Assembly (NCBI RefSeq): GCF_016482785.1
Contig: NZ_JAEMXM010000010.1
Location: 116,716 to 180,715 of the forward strand
Length of the DNA stretch: 64,000 nucleotides
Origin: Paenibacillus alkalitolerans
Lineage (GTDB): Bacteria > Bacillota > Bacilli > Paenibacillales > YIM-B00363
Direction: 5' to 3'
Shown: positions 1 through 8,267 of the stretch, in pieces
Position numbering within the stretch: the first letter of the stretch is position 1
Layout: every line of letters begins with the position of its first letter
Translations under genes and position numbers: made by a program
The notes under the pieces: generated by a model
What the model was told of the DNA's origin: nothing
What the model saw: only the letters and a program-made list of their open reading frames with translations
The model's database searches: none

Positions 1-695
1 AAGGCGGCTTAATCACCAAACGGGACATCGGCGCGTTAACCAGGCAAAGCGGAGAACTGTTTCAATATGACGAGGAGAAGCTTTGCTTGCTGATTAAATC
101 GGGCCGCGTGGAGGACGTTCGGAAAGAAATCGACGACCTGTTCGAATCGCTTGCCGGGATAAGAATGGATGCGGAACTGGCTAAGTCGTATGTCATGACC
201 CTCTATTTGGCCATGGTCCGCCAATGCAGTCCGCAGCGGCTGAATGTTCTGATGAATGACATAGCGCGATTGGCCGGCCTGGATACGATCCAATCGCTGA
301 AAGAGTTCGTCATGTCGGCAGCCCTGGGGCTCGCTTCCGCCGTCTTTGAGGCAAACCGGAGCAAACACTCCGCCATCGTCGGCAAAGTGCTGGGCATTAT
401 CCGGGACAACCTCGGAAATCCGATGCTGTCTTTGCAATGGGTAGCCGAAGAAATGCTGTACATGAATGCCGATTACTTGGGGAAATTGTTCAAAAAGGAG
501 ACCGGCGAAAAATTTTCCAACTACGTCATGAAAGCCAGAATGGAGAAAGCGATCGAGCTGATCGGCCAAATGGACGACGTGAAAGTATTCGAACTGGCGG
601 ACACGCTCGGTTTCGGGGATAATCCCAAATATTTCAGCTATGCATTCAAAAAATACACGGGCTTCACCCCTTCCGAATTTATACGAACCCCCTGA
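1..695 (+). CDS. AraC-type response regulator, C-terminal part, cut by the window edge
   Basis: The frame is open from base 3 and has no start in the window, so the N-terminus (probably a receiver domain) lies upstream. The last 100 residues form an AraC-type double helix-turn-helix: a first helix pair around LSLQWVAEEMLYMNADYLG and a second around GFGDNPKYFSYAFKKYTG, ending in the usual GFTPSEF. The middle section resembles the linker of YesN-type two-component regulators that control sugar ABC importers. The binding-protein gene starting at 826 is the likely target. The family is clear, but the signal is unknown and the first visible residues (GGLITKRDIGAL) are only a fragment. Confidence 0.85.
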   Translation, partial: GGLITKRDIGALTRQSGELFQYDEEKLCLLIKSGRVEDVRKEIDDLFESLAGIRMDAELAKSYVMTLYLAMVRQCSPQRLNVLMNDIARLAGLDTIQSLKEFVMSAALGLASAVFEANRSKHSAIVGKVLGIIRDNLGNPMLSLQWVAEEMLYMNADYLGKLFKKETGEKFSNYVMKARMEKAIELIGQMDDVKVFELADTLGFGDNPKYFSYAFKKYTGFTPSEFIRTP

Positions 696-825
696 CGAAG
701 TTAATCGGTTTTTCGGACCAAGAAGTCGGATTATTGCGTTCTCCTCCACTGCCCTCCTCTTTATAATGAGGCTTGTAACCGCACTACATAGACGTAATAC
801 TATTTGAAAGGGGAGCACAAACCGC

Positions 826-2169
826 ATGAAGAAATGGTTGTCGCCGGTTTTAGCGTTAAGCCTCGCTTTCTCTCTGGCTGCATGCGGCAGCGGGAACGGA
901 AATGTAAACGGAAGCGGCGGCGGAACAAAGGAAACGTCAGCCACGACATCGACAACGGCTGCCGCTTCTGACGGGGAGAAAGAAAACATTACCCTACGGA
1001 TGACCTGGTGGGGAAACCAGCCCAGACACGACTACACGCTGAAAGTCATCAAAATGTACGAACAGCAAAACCCTCATGTGAAAATCGAACCGGAATACGC
1101 CAGCTGGGACGATTATTGGAAGAAGCTTGCGCCGCAAGCGGCGGCGGGCGAACTGCCCGACATCCTTCAGATGGGCTTGTCGTATCTGGCGCAGTATGGA
1201 GAGAAGGGTCAGCTTGAGGATTTGACGCCGTACCTGGGCAAGAGCATCGACATATCCAACATCAGTCCGGCAGTCGTGGATGGCGGCCGTCTAGGCGACA
1301 AGCTGTGGGGAATGAGCCTTGGCGTAACGAGTCTCGCTTTTCAGTATGACCCGGCGCTGTTGAAGAAAGCCGGAGTCGAAGCCCTGGATCCGAATTGGAC
1401 CTGGAGCGATTATGAGGATATCGCCCGAAAAGCCAAAGCGGCGGGACTCTTTATGGATACCGGCATGAGGCCGGAAGTGTTCTTCTCGTACTATCTTCGC
1501 ACCCATGGCAAAACATTGTTCAGCGCGGACGGCACGCAGCTCGGGTATGATGACGACGCCTTGTTCGTCGATCATTTCGGGCGCTTGTCGAGGCTCGTTC
1601 ACGAAGGCGCGCTTATGACGCCCGATGCCAGAGCGCAAATTAAAGGCTTGGACGACGACCCGGTGGTCAAAGGTACGGCGATCGGCATCTGGCAATGGTC
1701 AAACCAGTTTATCGGCCTTCAGTCCGTCGCCAAGCGCGAGCTTGCCTTGTTCAATATGCCGGGACCGAACATGAAACAAGGCATGTTCATCAATCCGGGC
1801 ATGTATTTCTCGGTAGCGAAAAGCTCCAAACATAAAGAAGAAGCGGCCAAATTCATCAGCTTCTTCCTGAACGACGTGGAAGCAAACAAGCTGATCATGG
1901 GCGACCGCGGCGTTCCGGGCTCCTCCGTCGTCAAAGAAGCGCTCAAGCCGCTCCTGACGCCCCAACAGATTCAAGTATTCGATTATGTGGCATGGGCCGA
2001 GAACAACAGCACTCCGATGGATCCTCCGGAGCCGGTCGGCGCAGGCGAAGTGTTCGCGGCGCTTACCTCGGCCGTAGAGCAATTGGAATTTAAGAAAATT
2101 ACCCCGGAGGAAGCGGCGAAGCAGTTCAGGTCGGAAGCAAACGCCATTCTGGGGAAGAACAAGAAGTAA
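826..2169 (+). CDS. Extracellular solute-binding lipoprotein, family 1 (sugar ABC transporter type)
   Basis: A 447-residue exported lipoprotein. It has a basic start, a hydrophobic core and a lipobox LAAC with the acylated Cys at residue 20, followed by a low-complexity Ser/Thr/Gly linker. The mature part has the pattern of carbohydrate-binding proteins (LRMTWWGNQPRHDYTLKV, then GELPDILQMG). GGGGAG lies about 10 bases before the ATG. No permease or ATPase follows; a terminator comes immediately and the next genes run the other way. It must therefore work with permeases encoded elsewhere or with a shared ATPase. The upstream AraC-type response regulator suggests substrate-responsive control. 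The substrate cannot be read from sequence. Confidence 0.88.
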   Translation: MKKWLSPVLALSLAFSLAACGSGNGNVNGSGGGTKETSATTSTTAAASDGEKENITLRMTWWGNQPRHDYTLKVIKMYEQQNPHVKIEPEYASWDDYWKKLAPQAAAGELPDILQMGLSYLAQYGEKGQLEDLTPYLGKSIDISNISPAVVDGGRLGDKLWGMSLGVTSLAFQYDPALLKKAGVEALDPNWTWSDYEDIARKAKAAGLFMDTGMRPEVFFSYYLRTHGKTLFSADGTQLGYDDDALFVDHFGRLSRLVHEGALMTPDARAQIKGLDDDPVVKGTAIGIWQWSNQFIGLQSVAKRELALFNMPGPNMKQGMFINPGMYFSVAKSSKHKEEAAKFISFFLNDVEANKLIMGDRGVPGSSVVKEALKPLLTPQQIQVFDYVAWAENNSTPMDPPEPVGAGEVFAALTSAVEQLEFKKITPEEAAKQFRSEANAILGKNKK

Positions 2170-2178
2170 CTGGCTTGC

Positions 2179-2220
2179 GAGCCTCAATTCCGCTTCTTGA
2201 GCGGTTTTGAGGCTCTTTCT
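2179..2220 (+). terminator. Rho-independent terminator after the binding-protein gene
   Basis: GAGCCTCAA at 2179-2187 pairs with TTGAGGCTC at 2207-2215, with a second stem CCGCTT/AGCGG inside, followed by TTTCT. It lies between two genes that converge here, so the hairpin may also end the minus-strand ureide operon, although that side lacks a T-run. Confidence 0.8.
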
Positions 2221-3080
2221 CAACCCGTTACCGGATTCGACAACTGCCGAAATCCGTCGATGAGACAATCGACCCGGTCTCCGTCCCTTATCACGACAGC
2301 TCCGGGAGTCCCCGTCAGAATGATGTCGCCGGGCAGAAGCGTCATTACATGGGAATGGAAAGAGATCAAAAACCAAGGCGAAAATTTCATATGGGACACC
2401 TTGCCGCTGCCGGCAACTGTGCCGTTCAATGACGTTGTTACCGTTAAATCCGTTACCCGGTCCACCTCGTCAGCCGTAACGAGCTCCGCCCCCAGGCTGA
2501 AGAACGTATCGAAGCTCTTGGAACGCGTCAAATATCTGGCATTTCGGCCATGTATATCCGCTGCGGTCATATCTAATGCGGCAGCATACCCCGCTACTGC
2601 TCCCGGAGCGTCGTCTTCCGAGATATTTCGGCAGGTCTTGCCGATAATGACGGCCAGCTCCGCCTCCGCCGTCACCCGCTCCGATTCGGACGGAAGCATA
2701 ATCGGATCGCCTGGACCGATAAGAGACGTATCCGGTTTCATGAAACTTACAGGCTCTTCGTCCGGAGCCATATCGGCTAGCTCCACAGGATCATCCACGT
2801 AATTCATACCGATTCCCCAGATTTTACGGGGGGTCCGGTACAGCGGCGCGTATTCCGCATCTTCAAGCGCGATGGCCTGCAGTCTTAGCAGCTTCTCCTC
2901 TCCTCCGCAGCGATACCAGCCCGATAAATCTTCCAATTGGCCATTAACGAGCAGCTCATAGATTCCGGCCTTCCACTTCATCCTCTCGGATTCGTTGACC
3001 GTCTCAAGCAAAACCAGGCCATGCGGAGCAGCGATAGCAGCCTTCTCTATACCGTTATGTTTTACAGTTGCTAATCTCAT
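2220..3080 (-). CDS. Fumarylacetoacetate hydrolase (FAH) family protein of the ureide operon
   Basis: A 286-residue protein of the FAH superfamily, Mg/Mn enzymes that hydrolyse or decarboxylate small oxo-acids. The metal ligands are visible as E139-x-E141 (TAEAELAVIIGK) and D170 (DMTAADIHG), with the later SKSFDTF and LLPGDIILTGTP segments. The usual GxNYxxHxxE lid motif reads GMNYVDDPVE, so the catalytic His is an Asp while the Glu is kept. It is the last gene of the ureide operon and overlaps the amidase stop by 4 bases (ATGA). A role in handling oxalurate- or ureidoglycolate-type acids is inferred from context only. Family confidence is high, substrate confidence low. Confidence 0.85.
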   Translation of the reverse strand: MRLATVKHNGIEKAAIAAPHGLVLLETVNESERMKWKAGIYELLVNGQLEDLSGWYRCGGEEKLLRLQAIALEDAEYAPLYRTPRKIWGIGMNYVDDPVELADMAPDEEPVSFMKPDTSLIGPGDPIMLPSESERVTAEAELAVIIGKTCRNISEDDAPGAVAGYAAALDMTAADIHGRNARYLTRSKSFDTFFSLGAELVTADEVDRVTDLTVTTSLNGTVAGSGKVSHMKFSPWFLISFHSHVMTLLPGDIILTGTPGAVVIRDGDRVDCLIDGFRQLSNPVTG

Positions 3081-4288
3081 GCCGGTCCCCTCTCAGTTCC
3101 TAGTAAATTACTAGCCTCCCTCGCAATTTCATGAACAAAGGCCAGCAGACGCAAATCTTGGTCCGTGCCGGCAATAAGCGATATTCCAATCGGGGGCTTT
3201 CCCGGTACGCGCACCGGAATGTTGATTTGCGGCAATCCGGAGAGGCCCGCGATACAGCAGATCGAAAGCATCTTCTCCCGAAATAGCTCAAGCTCCTCCG
3301 TAGACCCTCCGAGATGCGGGGCCGGGCCCGGTGCTGTAGGGATTAACAGCAAGCTGTCCTCGCCGAGTCGTTCAACCAAGCGTTCTCTGACTTCACGGCG
3401 CAACCGGAAAGCATCCTCATGATCGCCTGCCTTAAGCTTGCTTGCCCACGCAATCCGCCCGGCAATGCCCGGTCCGAACTTCGGCCGGGACGCACGGATC
3501 CACTCTCCGTGGCATTGCCATATCTCCAGTCCCTGCAGCACTCGAAATGCATTCATCCAATCGTTATAGCCTTCGTCCGAGAGTATGATCTTCCCGCTCC
3601 GCTCGACCATGCCTGCAATAGCTTTCACCAGCGGATCCGACTCTTTCATCGCACCCGGATCGGCGAACGACCAGACATCCCCCGGTACATAGACGGATCG
3701 GAACGGAACGCCTTCGCCGACTGCCGATGCATCATCAAGAAGCACCCGGCCGATTTCAAACATCCGCTCGGCCGTATTCGCCATCCAACCGACGGTATCG
3801 AAGCTGGGAGCAAGCGGAATAACGCCTTCTGCGGAAATCCGGCCATGGGTCGGCCGAATGCCGTATATTCCGCAGAAGGAGGATGGGATCCGAACCGACC
3901 CCCCAGTATCCGTTCCAAGCGCAAAATCCGCACTGTGCGAGGCGACAGCCACCGCGGAACCGCTGGACGATCCTCCCGGAATCCGATCCGGAGCGTTGGG
4001 ATTCACCGGCGTACCGTAATGATGGTTGATGCCGTTTAAGCTGTACATTAATTCGTCCGTGTGGGTAACCCCCCGCAGCCGCGCCCCTTGGCGGAGCAGC
4101 GTACGGATGACGGCCGCATGCCCGCGAGCCGCAGCGTGCGTTTTGCGCCAGTCCGGATTTCCCGCCGCGCACGTATGTCCTTGGATATCGAATACGTCTT
4201 TTACCGCAAAAGCAAGGCCGCTCAACAAACCTGTTCCCTGCGGCTCCGCCGATACATCCTCATGAATATAAGCCCCGTATCTATTCAT
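3077..4288 (-). CDS. Amidase signature family hydrolase (candidate oxalurate/ureide amidohydrolase)
   Basis: A 403-residue amidase-signature enzyme with the Ser-cisSer-Lys triad: Lys30 in FAVKDVFD, cis-Ser in GGSSSGSA (105-112) and the nucleophile Ser131 in GTDTGGSVRIP. The ATG at 4288 sits inside the stop of the preceding aminotransferase gene (ATGAATAG). The frame is open 10 codons further upstream, but those codons lie inside that gene and have no ribosome site. Its place after the ureidoglycine aminotransferase, which makes oxalurate, suggests it cleaves oxalurate or a related ureide, as proposed for HpxY of the Klebsiella hpx cluster. It lacks the extra C-terminal domain of allophanate hydrolases. 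Substrate is inferred, not shown. Confidence 0.88.
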   Translation of the reverse strand: MNRYGAYIHEDVSAEPQGTGLLSGLAFAVKDVFDIQGHTCAAGNPDWRKTHAAARGHAAVIRTLLRQGARLRGVTHTDELMYSLNGINHHYGTPVNPNAPDRIPGGSSSGSAVAVASHSADFALGTDTGGSVRIPSSFCGIYGIRPTHGRISAEGVIPLAPSFDTVGWMANTAERMFEIGRVLLDDASAVGEGVPFRSVYVPGDVWSFADPGAMKESDPLVKAIAGMVERSGKIILSDEGYNDWMNAFRVLQGLEIWQCHGEWIRASRPKFGPGIAGRIAWASKLKAGDHEDAFRLRREVRERLVERLGEDSLLLIPTAPGPAPHLGGSTEELELFREKMLSICCIAGLSGLPQINIPVRVPGKPPIGISLIAGTDQDLRLLAFVHEIAREASNLLGTERGPA

Positions 4289-5525
4289 AAGCGTCGTTTC
4301 CTTTAAGATAAATATCAAGGGCGGCTTGAACCGCTCGTCCCGGCACGATAGCTGCCTTATGACGAATCAGTACGGCCTCTAGCGCACTTAATACGTGAAG
4401 AACATTTCTCTGGCTGCAGCTGTATCCCATCGAACCGATTCGCCATATTTGCCCCTTCAACGGACCGAACGAGCTCGCAATTTCAACACTGAATTCCCTC
4501 AGCAGCATCCGGATGACCGAATCGCCGGAAATTCCATCCGGTATCGTTACGCATGTGACCACCGGAAGCTTGCAGCCCGGATCGCCGAACAAGGAAAGTC
4601 CCATCGCTTCAATCCCGGCGACCAATGCTTCTTCATGCTTTTTATGGCGGGCGAAACGCTCTTCGAGTCCTTCTTCAAGCACGATTCGCAAGCCTTCACG
4701 GAGGGCATAGAGCATGGAAGTCGCCTCGGTGTGATGGTTTAGCCGGCTTGGGCTCCAATAGTCCTGCAGCTGGCCAAGATCGAGATAGTTGCTCCTGATT
4801 ACGCGTCCGAAAGCTGCTGCAGGGGCATTCGGGTCTCGAAGCCCCCGTTCAATGGATTTGCGAGCCCGAATTTTCGCTTCCGCGCGTTCGTTGAACGTGA
4901 GCGGCGCCATCCCGGCCGGTACGGATAAACACTTCTGCGTGCCGCCGATCGCCGCATCAATCATCCACTCGTCGGTTCGGACATCCGTACCTCCGATCGT
5001 AGCCACGGCATCCACGACAAATAAAACGTCAAGATCCCGGCATGCATGCCCGATCTCGGCAAGTGGCTGCATCCTTCCCGTAGAGGTTTCCCCGTGGACC
5101 ATAGCCACAATAGCAGGTTTTTCGCGTTTGATCCGGTCAATGACCTGCTCCGGATCGAATACTTTTCCCCACTCCTGCTCCATCGTCGCCACTTGCGCGC
5201 CGCATCGCTCCGCAATCTCTACAAGCAGATGGCCAAACCTGCCGTAGATCGGCACCAATACTTTATCGTCCGGTTCAATAAGGCTGACCAATGCCGCCTC
5301 CAGCCCCGAGCGCGACGTCCCGTCCACGGGAAATGCATTATGGTTTGCCGTCTTGAACGTCTCGCGAATCATGTCCATCGTCTCATTCATAATGTCCGTA
5401 AATTCCGGATCGAATTGACCCAACACAGGTGTCGCCATGGCGCGAAGCACACGCGGATCCGCTTCGACAGGCCCCGGCGTCATAATAGTGCGCAAAGAGG
5501 GAGCCAGATCCTTGTACCTCTTCAT
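4281..5525 (-). CDS. pucG: (S)-ureidoglycine--glyoxylate aminotransferase
   Basis: A 414-residue fold-type I PLP enzyme of the alanine-glyoxylate aminotransferase family, the same length as Bacillus PucG. The Schiff-base lysine is Lys198 in GGTQKCLSVP, with Asp172 (VDAVATIGG) positioned for the pyridine nitrogen. The N-terminal TPGPVEADPRVLRAM and DGTSRSGLEAAL segments are typical of this subgroup. It transfers the amino group of ureidoglycine to glyoxylate, giving oxalurate and glycine. It overlaps the upstream amidohydrolase by 4 bases and the downstream amidase by 8, so the three are translationally coupled. Context (allantoinase, allantoate hydrolase, PucR) supports this function over serine-glyoxylate transamination. 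Confidence 0.9.
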   Translation of the reverse strand: MKRYKDLAPSLRTIMTPGPVEADPRVLRAMATPVLGQFDPEFTDIMNETMDMIRETFKTANHNAFPVDGTSRSGLEAALVSLIEPDDKVLVPIYGRFGHLLVEIAERCGAQVATMEQEWGKVFDPEQVIDRIKREKPAIVAMVHGETSTGRMQPLAEIGHACRDLDVLFVVDAVATIGGTDVRTDEWMIDAAIGGTQKCLSVPAGMAPLTFNERAEAKIRARKSIERGLRDPNAPAAAFGRVIRSNYLDLGQLQDYWSPSRLNHHTEATSMLYALREGLRIVLEEGLEERFARHKKHEEALVAGIEAMGLSLFGDPGCKLPVVTCVTIPDGISGDSVIRMLLREFSVEIASSFGPLKGQIWRIGSMGYSCSQRNVLHVLSALEAVLIRHKAAIVPGRAVQAALDIYLKGNDAYE

Positions 5526-6799
5526 GCAAGCTCTCCCCCTTTATAACCATAGAAATAAAGCCACTCGATCAAGGTCACAATACCGTCGGCCAAGCTGCCG
5601 GGATCGCTGAATTCCAGCGGAGAATGGCTGACTCCGTCTTTATTGGGAACGAACGCCAAAGCTGTCGGGCACACCGCTTGGAATAACTGGGAGTCGTGGC
5701 CCGCCCCGCTATTCATAAATCGATAGGAGTAATTATATTCTTCACAGATGTTTCTTAACGTTTCATTAAAGGGGGCATGCATCGGGACAGGCGGCTCATT
5801 CATCCACTCTTGAATTTGAAGATGAAGCTCTCGGGAATCCGCAATTTCTTTGAAGCAGCGATGAAACTCGCGGCAAAACCGTTCAAGCGTATCCGCATTC
5901 GCATCGCGCACATCTACGGTAAACGCGACTTCTCCGGCAATGACGTTCGGAAGATTGGGCGACACATTCAAGAGCCCGGTCGTAGCGACGAATTGGCCCC
6001 CTTCGAGCCGTGCGGCTTCCTCCAGCTTTTGAATCATTGCGCACGCACCCGCAAGCGCGTCCTTCCGGACATCCATGGGTGTCGTCCCCGCATGATTTGC
6101 CGTGCCGGATACCTTTACCGTATAACGCCTTTGGCCGACAATGTGATTGACGATGCCGATGGATCGGCTCTCCCGTTCCAGCAACGAGCCCTGTTCTATA
6201 TGAAGCTCGATAAACCCGAGCACATCGTGACGGCGGGGCGAGCGGTATGTACCCTTGCCGAATCCGGCCGACAGCATCGCTTGCTCCAGCTCTACCCCAT
6301 CGCGGTCCCGAATGTCCGGTACGCGTTCCAGCGAATATTTCCCCGTAATATTTCCCGATCCCCAATACGTTAAAGGAAAGCGGCTGCCTTCCTCTTCGCA
6401 CAAAGAAACAACTTCGAGACTGACCTTAGGTGCGCCGTAGTTGTCCCGCAAATATTTCAGCGCAATGATTCCGGCAAGAATCCCGTAAGCTCCGTCATAT
6501 TTACCTCCCGATTTCACCGTGTCCACGTGAGACCCTGTAAGCAGCGTTCCCGCAGAAATCCCTTCCCCTTCAAGACGGCCGTACAAATTTCCGCAATCGT
6601 CGAAACACACATGCAGTCCGGATGCTTCCATATGTTGTGCCAGCGCTTTTTGAGCTGAAAGCCACTCCTTACTGTAAAGAAGCCGGGTAACTCCCCCCGA
6701 AGGGTCCGCCCCAAAGCCGGACAACCACTCGATCGCTTCCCCTATATCCGACATGATTCGATCCCGATCGCTCTTTGAAACCAGTTGTGAAGTAACCAT
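5522..6799 (-). CDS. pucF: Allantoate amidohydrolase (M20 peptidase family)
   Basis: A 425-residue binuclear metal hydrolase of the M20/AllC family. Metal ligands are visible: H91 and D93 in GSHVDTV, D102 in YDGAYG, E136/E137 in CEEEGSRF and H200 in ELHIEQG. A dimerisation domain follows, with RYTVKVSGTANHAGTTP. The enzyme releases ammonia and CO2 from allantoate to give ureidoglycine. The ATG at 6799 has GGAAAGGGAG 7 bases upstream. It lies 42 bases after allantoinase and overlaps pucG. N-carbamoyl amino acid hydrolases share the fold, but gene context strongly favours allantoate. Confidence 0.9.
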   Translation of the reverse strand: MVTSQLVSKSDRDRIMSDIGEAIEWLSGFGADPSGGVTRLLYSKEWLSAQKALAQHMEASGLHVCFDDCGNLYGRLEGEGISAGTLLTGSHVDTVKSGGKYDGAYGILAGIIALKYLRDNYGAPKVSLEVVSLCEEEGSRFPLTYWGSGNITGKYSLERVPDIRDRDGVELEQAMLSAGFGKGTYRSPRRHDVLGFIELHIEQGSLLERESRSIGIVNHIVGQRRYTVKVSGTANHAGTTPMDVRKDALAGACAMIQKLEEAARLEGGQFVATTGLLNVSPNLPNVIAGEVAFTVDVRDANADTLERFCREFHRCFKEIADSRELHLQIQEWMNEPPVPMHAPFNETLRNICEEYNYSYRFMNSGAGHDSQLFQAVCPTALAFVPNKDGVSHSPLEFSDPGSLADGIVTLIEWLYFYGYKGGELA

Positions 6800-6841
6800 A
6801 TGAACGCTCCCTTTCCAATCCTCGCCGATCGGCAGTATATA

Positions 6842-8197
6842 TCACGGACTTACCCATTGTCCGAAGCCTGCGTCCTGAATGCCCGAATCCCGCAAGTAGA
6901 CGGTCTTTCCCCGAACCATCGTTTGCGTTACGCGGCAGTCCAACCTCCTGCCGACATACGGACTTTGCCGGTGACGATCGTAAAGATGCTTCCGTTCCAA
7001 AATATATGACTTTGAGAAATCGATAAAAGCGAAATCCGCGTCGGCTCCGATCCGGATCTCCCCCTTCTTCGGATAAAGCCCGAAGCGCCGTGCCGGGTTC
7101 GCGGCGAGCAGCCGGCACAGAGCAGGGAGCGGAATTTTGCGCTTGCAGTACCCTTCGCTCAGCATTAGTTCCACGGAATGCTGAGCTCCCGAAATGCCTC
7201 CCCAAATTTCAAACCAGTTCGGGGACTCTTTTAATTCAGGGGGACAAGGGGAGTGGTCTGAACTGATCATATCCAGCTCTCCGCTCGCAATCGCCTGCCA
7301 TAATCCATCCTGCTCCTCTTTAGAACGAAGCGGAGGAGCGCATTTGGCCAACGCCCCGACCTCCTCCAAGGCGTCCTCCGTCATAACGAGGTAGTGCGGG
7401 CACGTTTCAAGAGTGACGTCCAAGCCGGCCGCTTTCATCTTCGAGATGGCGGTTACGGCGGCAGGAGTGCTGATGTGGACAAAATGCAGAGGGCATCCGG
7501 TTTGTTCGGCATAAAACAACGCCCGTTCCACCGCTTCCAGTTCTGCGGCAGGCGGCCTTGTCTCCAAATAGTCTCCAGCCGATGTACGGCCTTTCCGCAG
7601 CTTTGCGTCCGCCAGTGCGCCGATCATCGCTTCGCTTTCCGCATGCAGAGCAAGAATCTTCCCAAGCCTCGCGATTTCCTCCATCCCCCTGAAGAGAGTG
7701 ATATCGTCGACTTCCCGAAACGCCCCTTCTTGTTTTCCTCCCGCCGCGGACATGAAGGCTTTGTATCCGATCACTCCGCTCTCCGCAAGATCGGCGAGAT
7801 CCTTCAAATTGCCCGGCACCAAGCCTCCCCAGAAGGCATAATCCGTTACGGAACGCCCCTTCGCCAACCGCTTCTTCATTTCGAGGAATTCCTCCGTCGT
7901 CGTAGGCGGCAAGCAATTAAGCGGCATATCGAAGTAAGTGGTGCAGCCGCCTGCCGCGAGCGCCGACGAACCGGTCGGGATTCCTTCCCAATCGCCTAGT
8001 CCCGGTTCGTTCAAATGCACATGGACATCAATCATCCCGGGGATGATTATCTGCCCTCCGGCATCCAGCACCACCGCGCTATCTTCCGCGATCGTTCTCT
8101 CAAGCTTGGCGACAGCCCCTCCGGCAATGCCTATGTCGAGTCTCGCCACCTCGTCTTTCAGTACAACGAGTCCGTTGGTAATGACCGTATCGAGCAT
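6842..8197 (-). CDS. pucH: Allantoinase
   Basis: A 451-residue amidohydrolase that opens the hydantoin ring of allantoin to allantoate. Zinc ligands are H59 and H61 in DVHVHLNEPG, the carboxylated Lys146 in GYKAFMS, H185 (LHAESE), H241 (HFVHIST) and D314 in SSDHSPC. Length and motif order match bacterial AllB/PucH, and the ring-specific SDHSPC favours allantoinase over dihydropyrimidinase. A G-rich ribosome site (GGGGGGGTTGC) precedes the ATG. A rho-independent terminator lies between the importer genes and this gene, so its expression may depend on read-through or its own promoter. Confidence 0.92.
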   Translation of the reverse strand: MLDTVITNGLVVLKDEVARLDIGIAGGAVAKLERTIAEDSAVVLDAGGQIIIPGMIDVHVHLNEPGLGDWEGIPTGSSALAAGGCTTYFDMPLNCLPPTTTEEFLEMKKRLAKGRSVTDYAFWGGLVPGNLKDLADLAESGVIGYKAFMSAAGGKQEGAFREVDDITLFRGMEEIARLGKILALHAESEAMIGALADAKLRKGRTSAGDYLETRPPAAELEAVERALFYAEQTGCPLHFVHISTPAAVTAISKMKAAGLDVTLETCPHYLVMTEDALEEVGALAKCAPPLRSKEEQDGLWQAIASGELDMISSDHSPCPPELKESPNWFEIWGGISGAQHSVELMLSEGYCKRKIPLPALCRLLAANPARRFGLYPKKGEIRIGADADFAFIDFSKSYILERKHLYDRHRQSPYVGRRLDCRVTQTMVRGKTVYLRDSGIQDAGFGQWVSP

Positions 8198-8211
8198 CCC
8201 GCAACCCCCCC

Positions 8212-8254
8212 TTAAAAAATCAGTCCTTGGGACGCGCCGTCCCAGGACTGATTG
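8212..8254 (-). terminator. Hairpin terminator between importer genes and allantoinase
   Basis: On the minus strand AATCAGTCCTGGGACG pairs with CGTCCCAAGGACTGATT and is followed by TTTTTAA. It lies between the binding-protein stop (8268) and the allantoinase ribosome site, inside what otherwise looks like one operon. It may cap the abundant transporter message while letting part of the transcripts continue. Confidence 0.85.
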
Positions 8255-8267
8255 CTTTATATAACTC

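Noticed and set aside
36..989. 317-codon open frame on the minus strand across the regulator and the binding-protein start
   Set aside because: It is antisense to two clear genes, has low-complexity composition at its start and no family pattern. It is a shadow frame.
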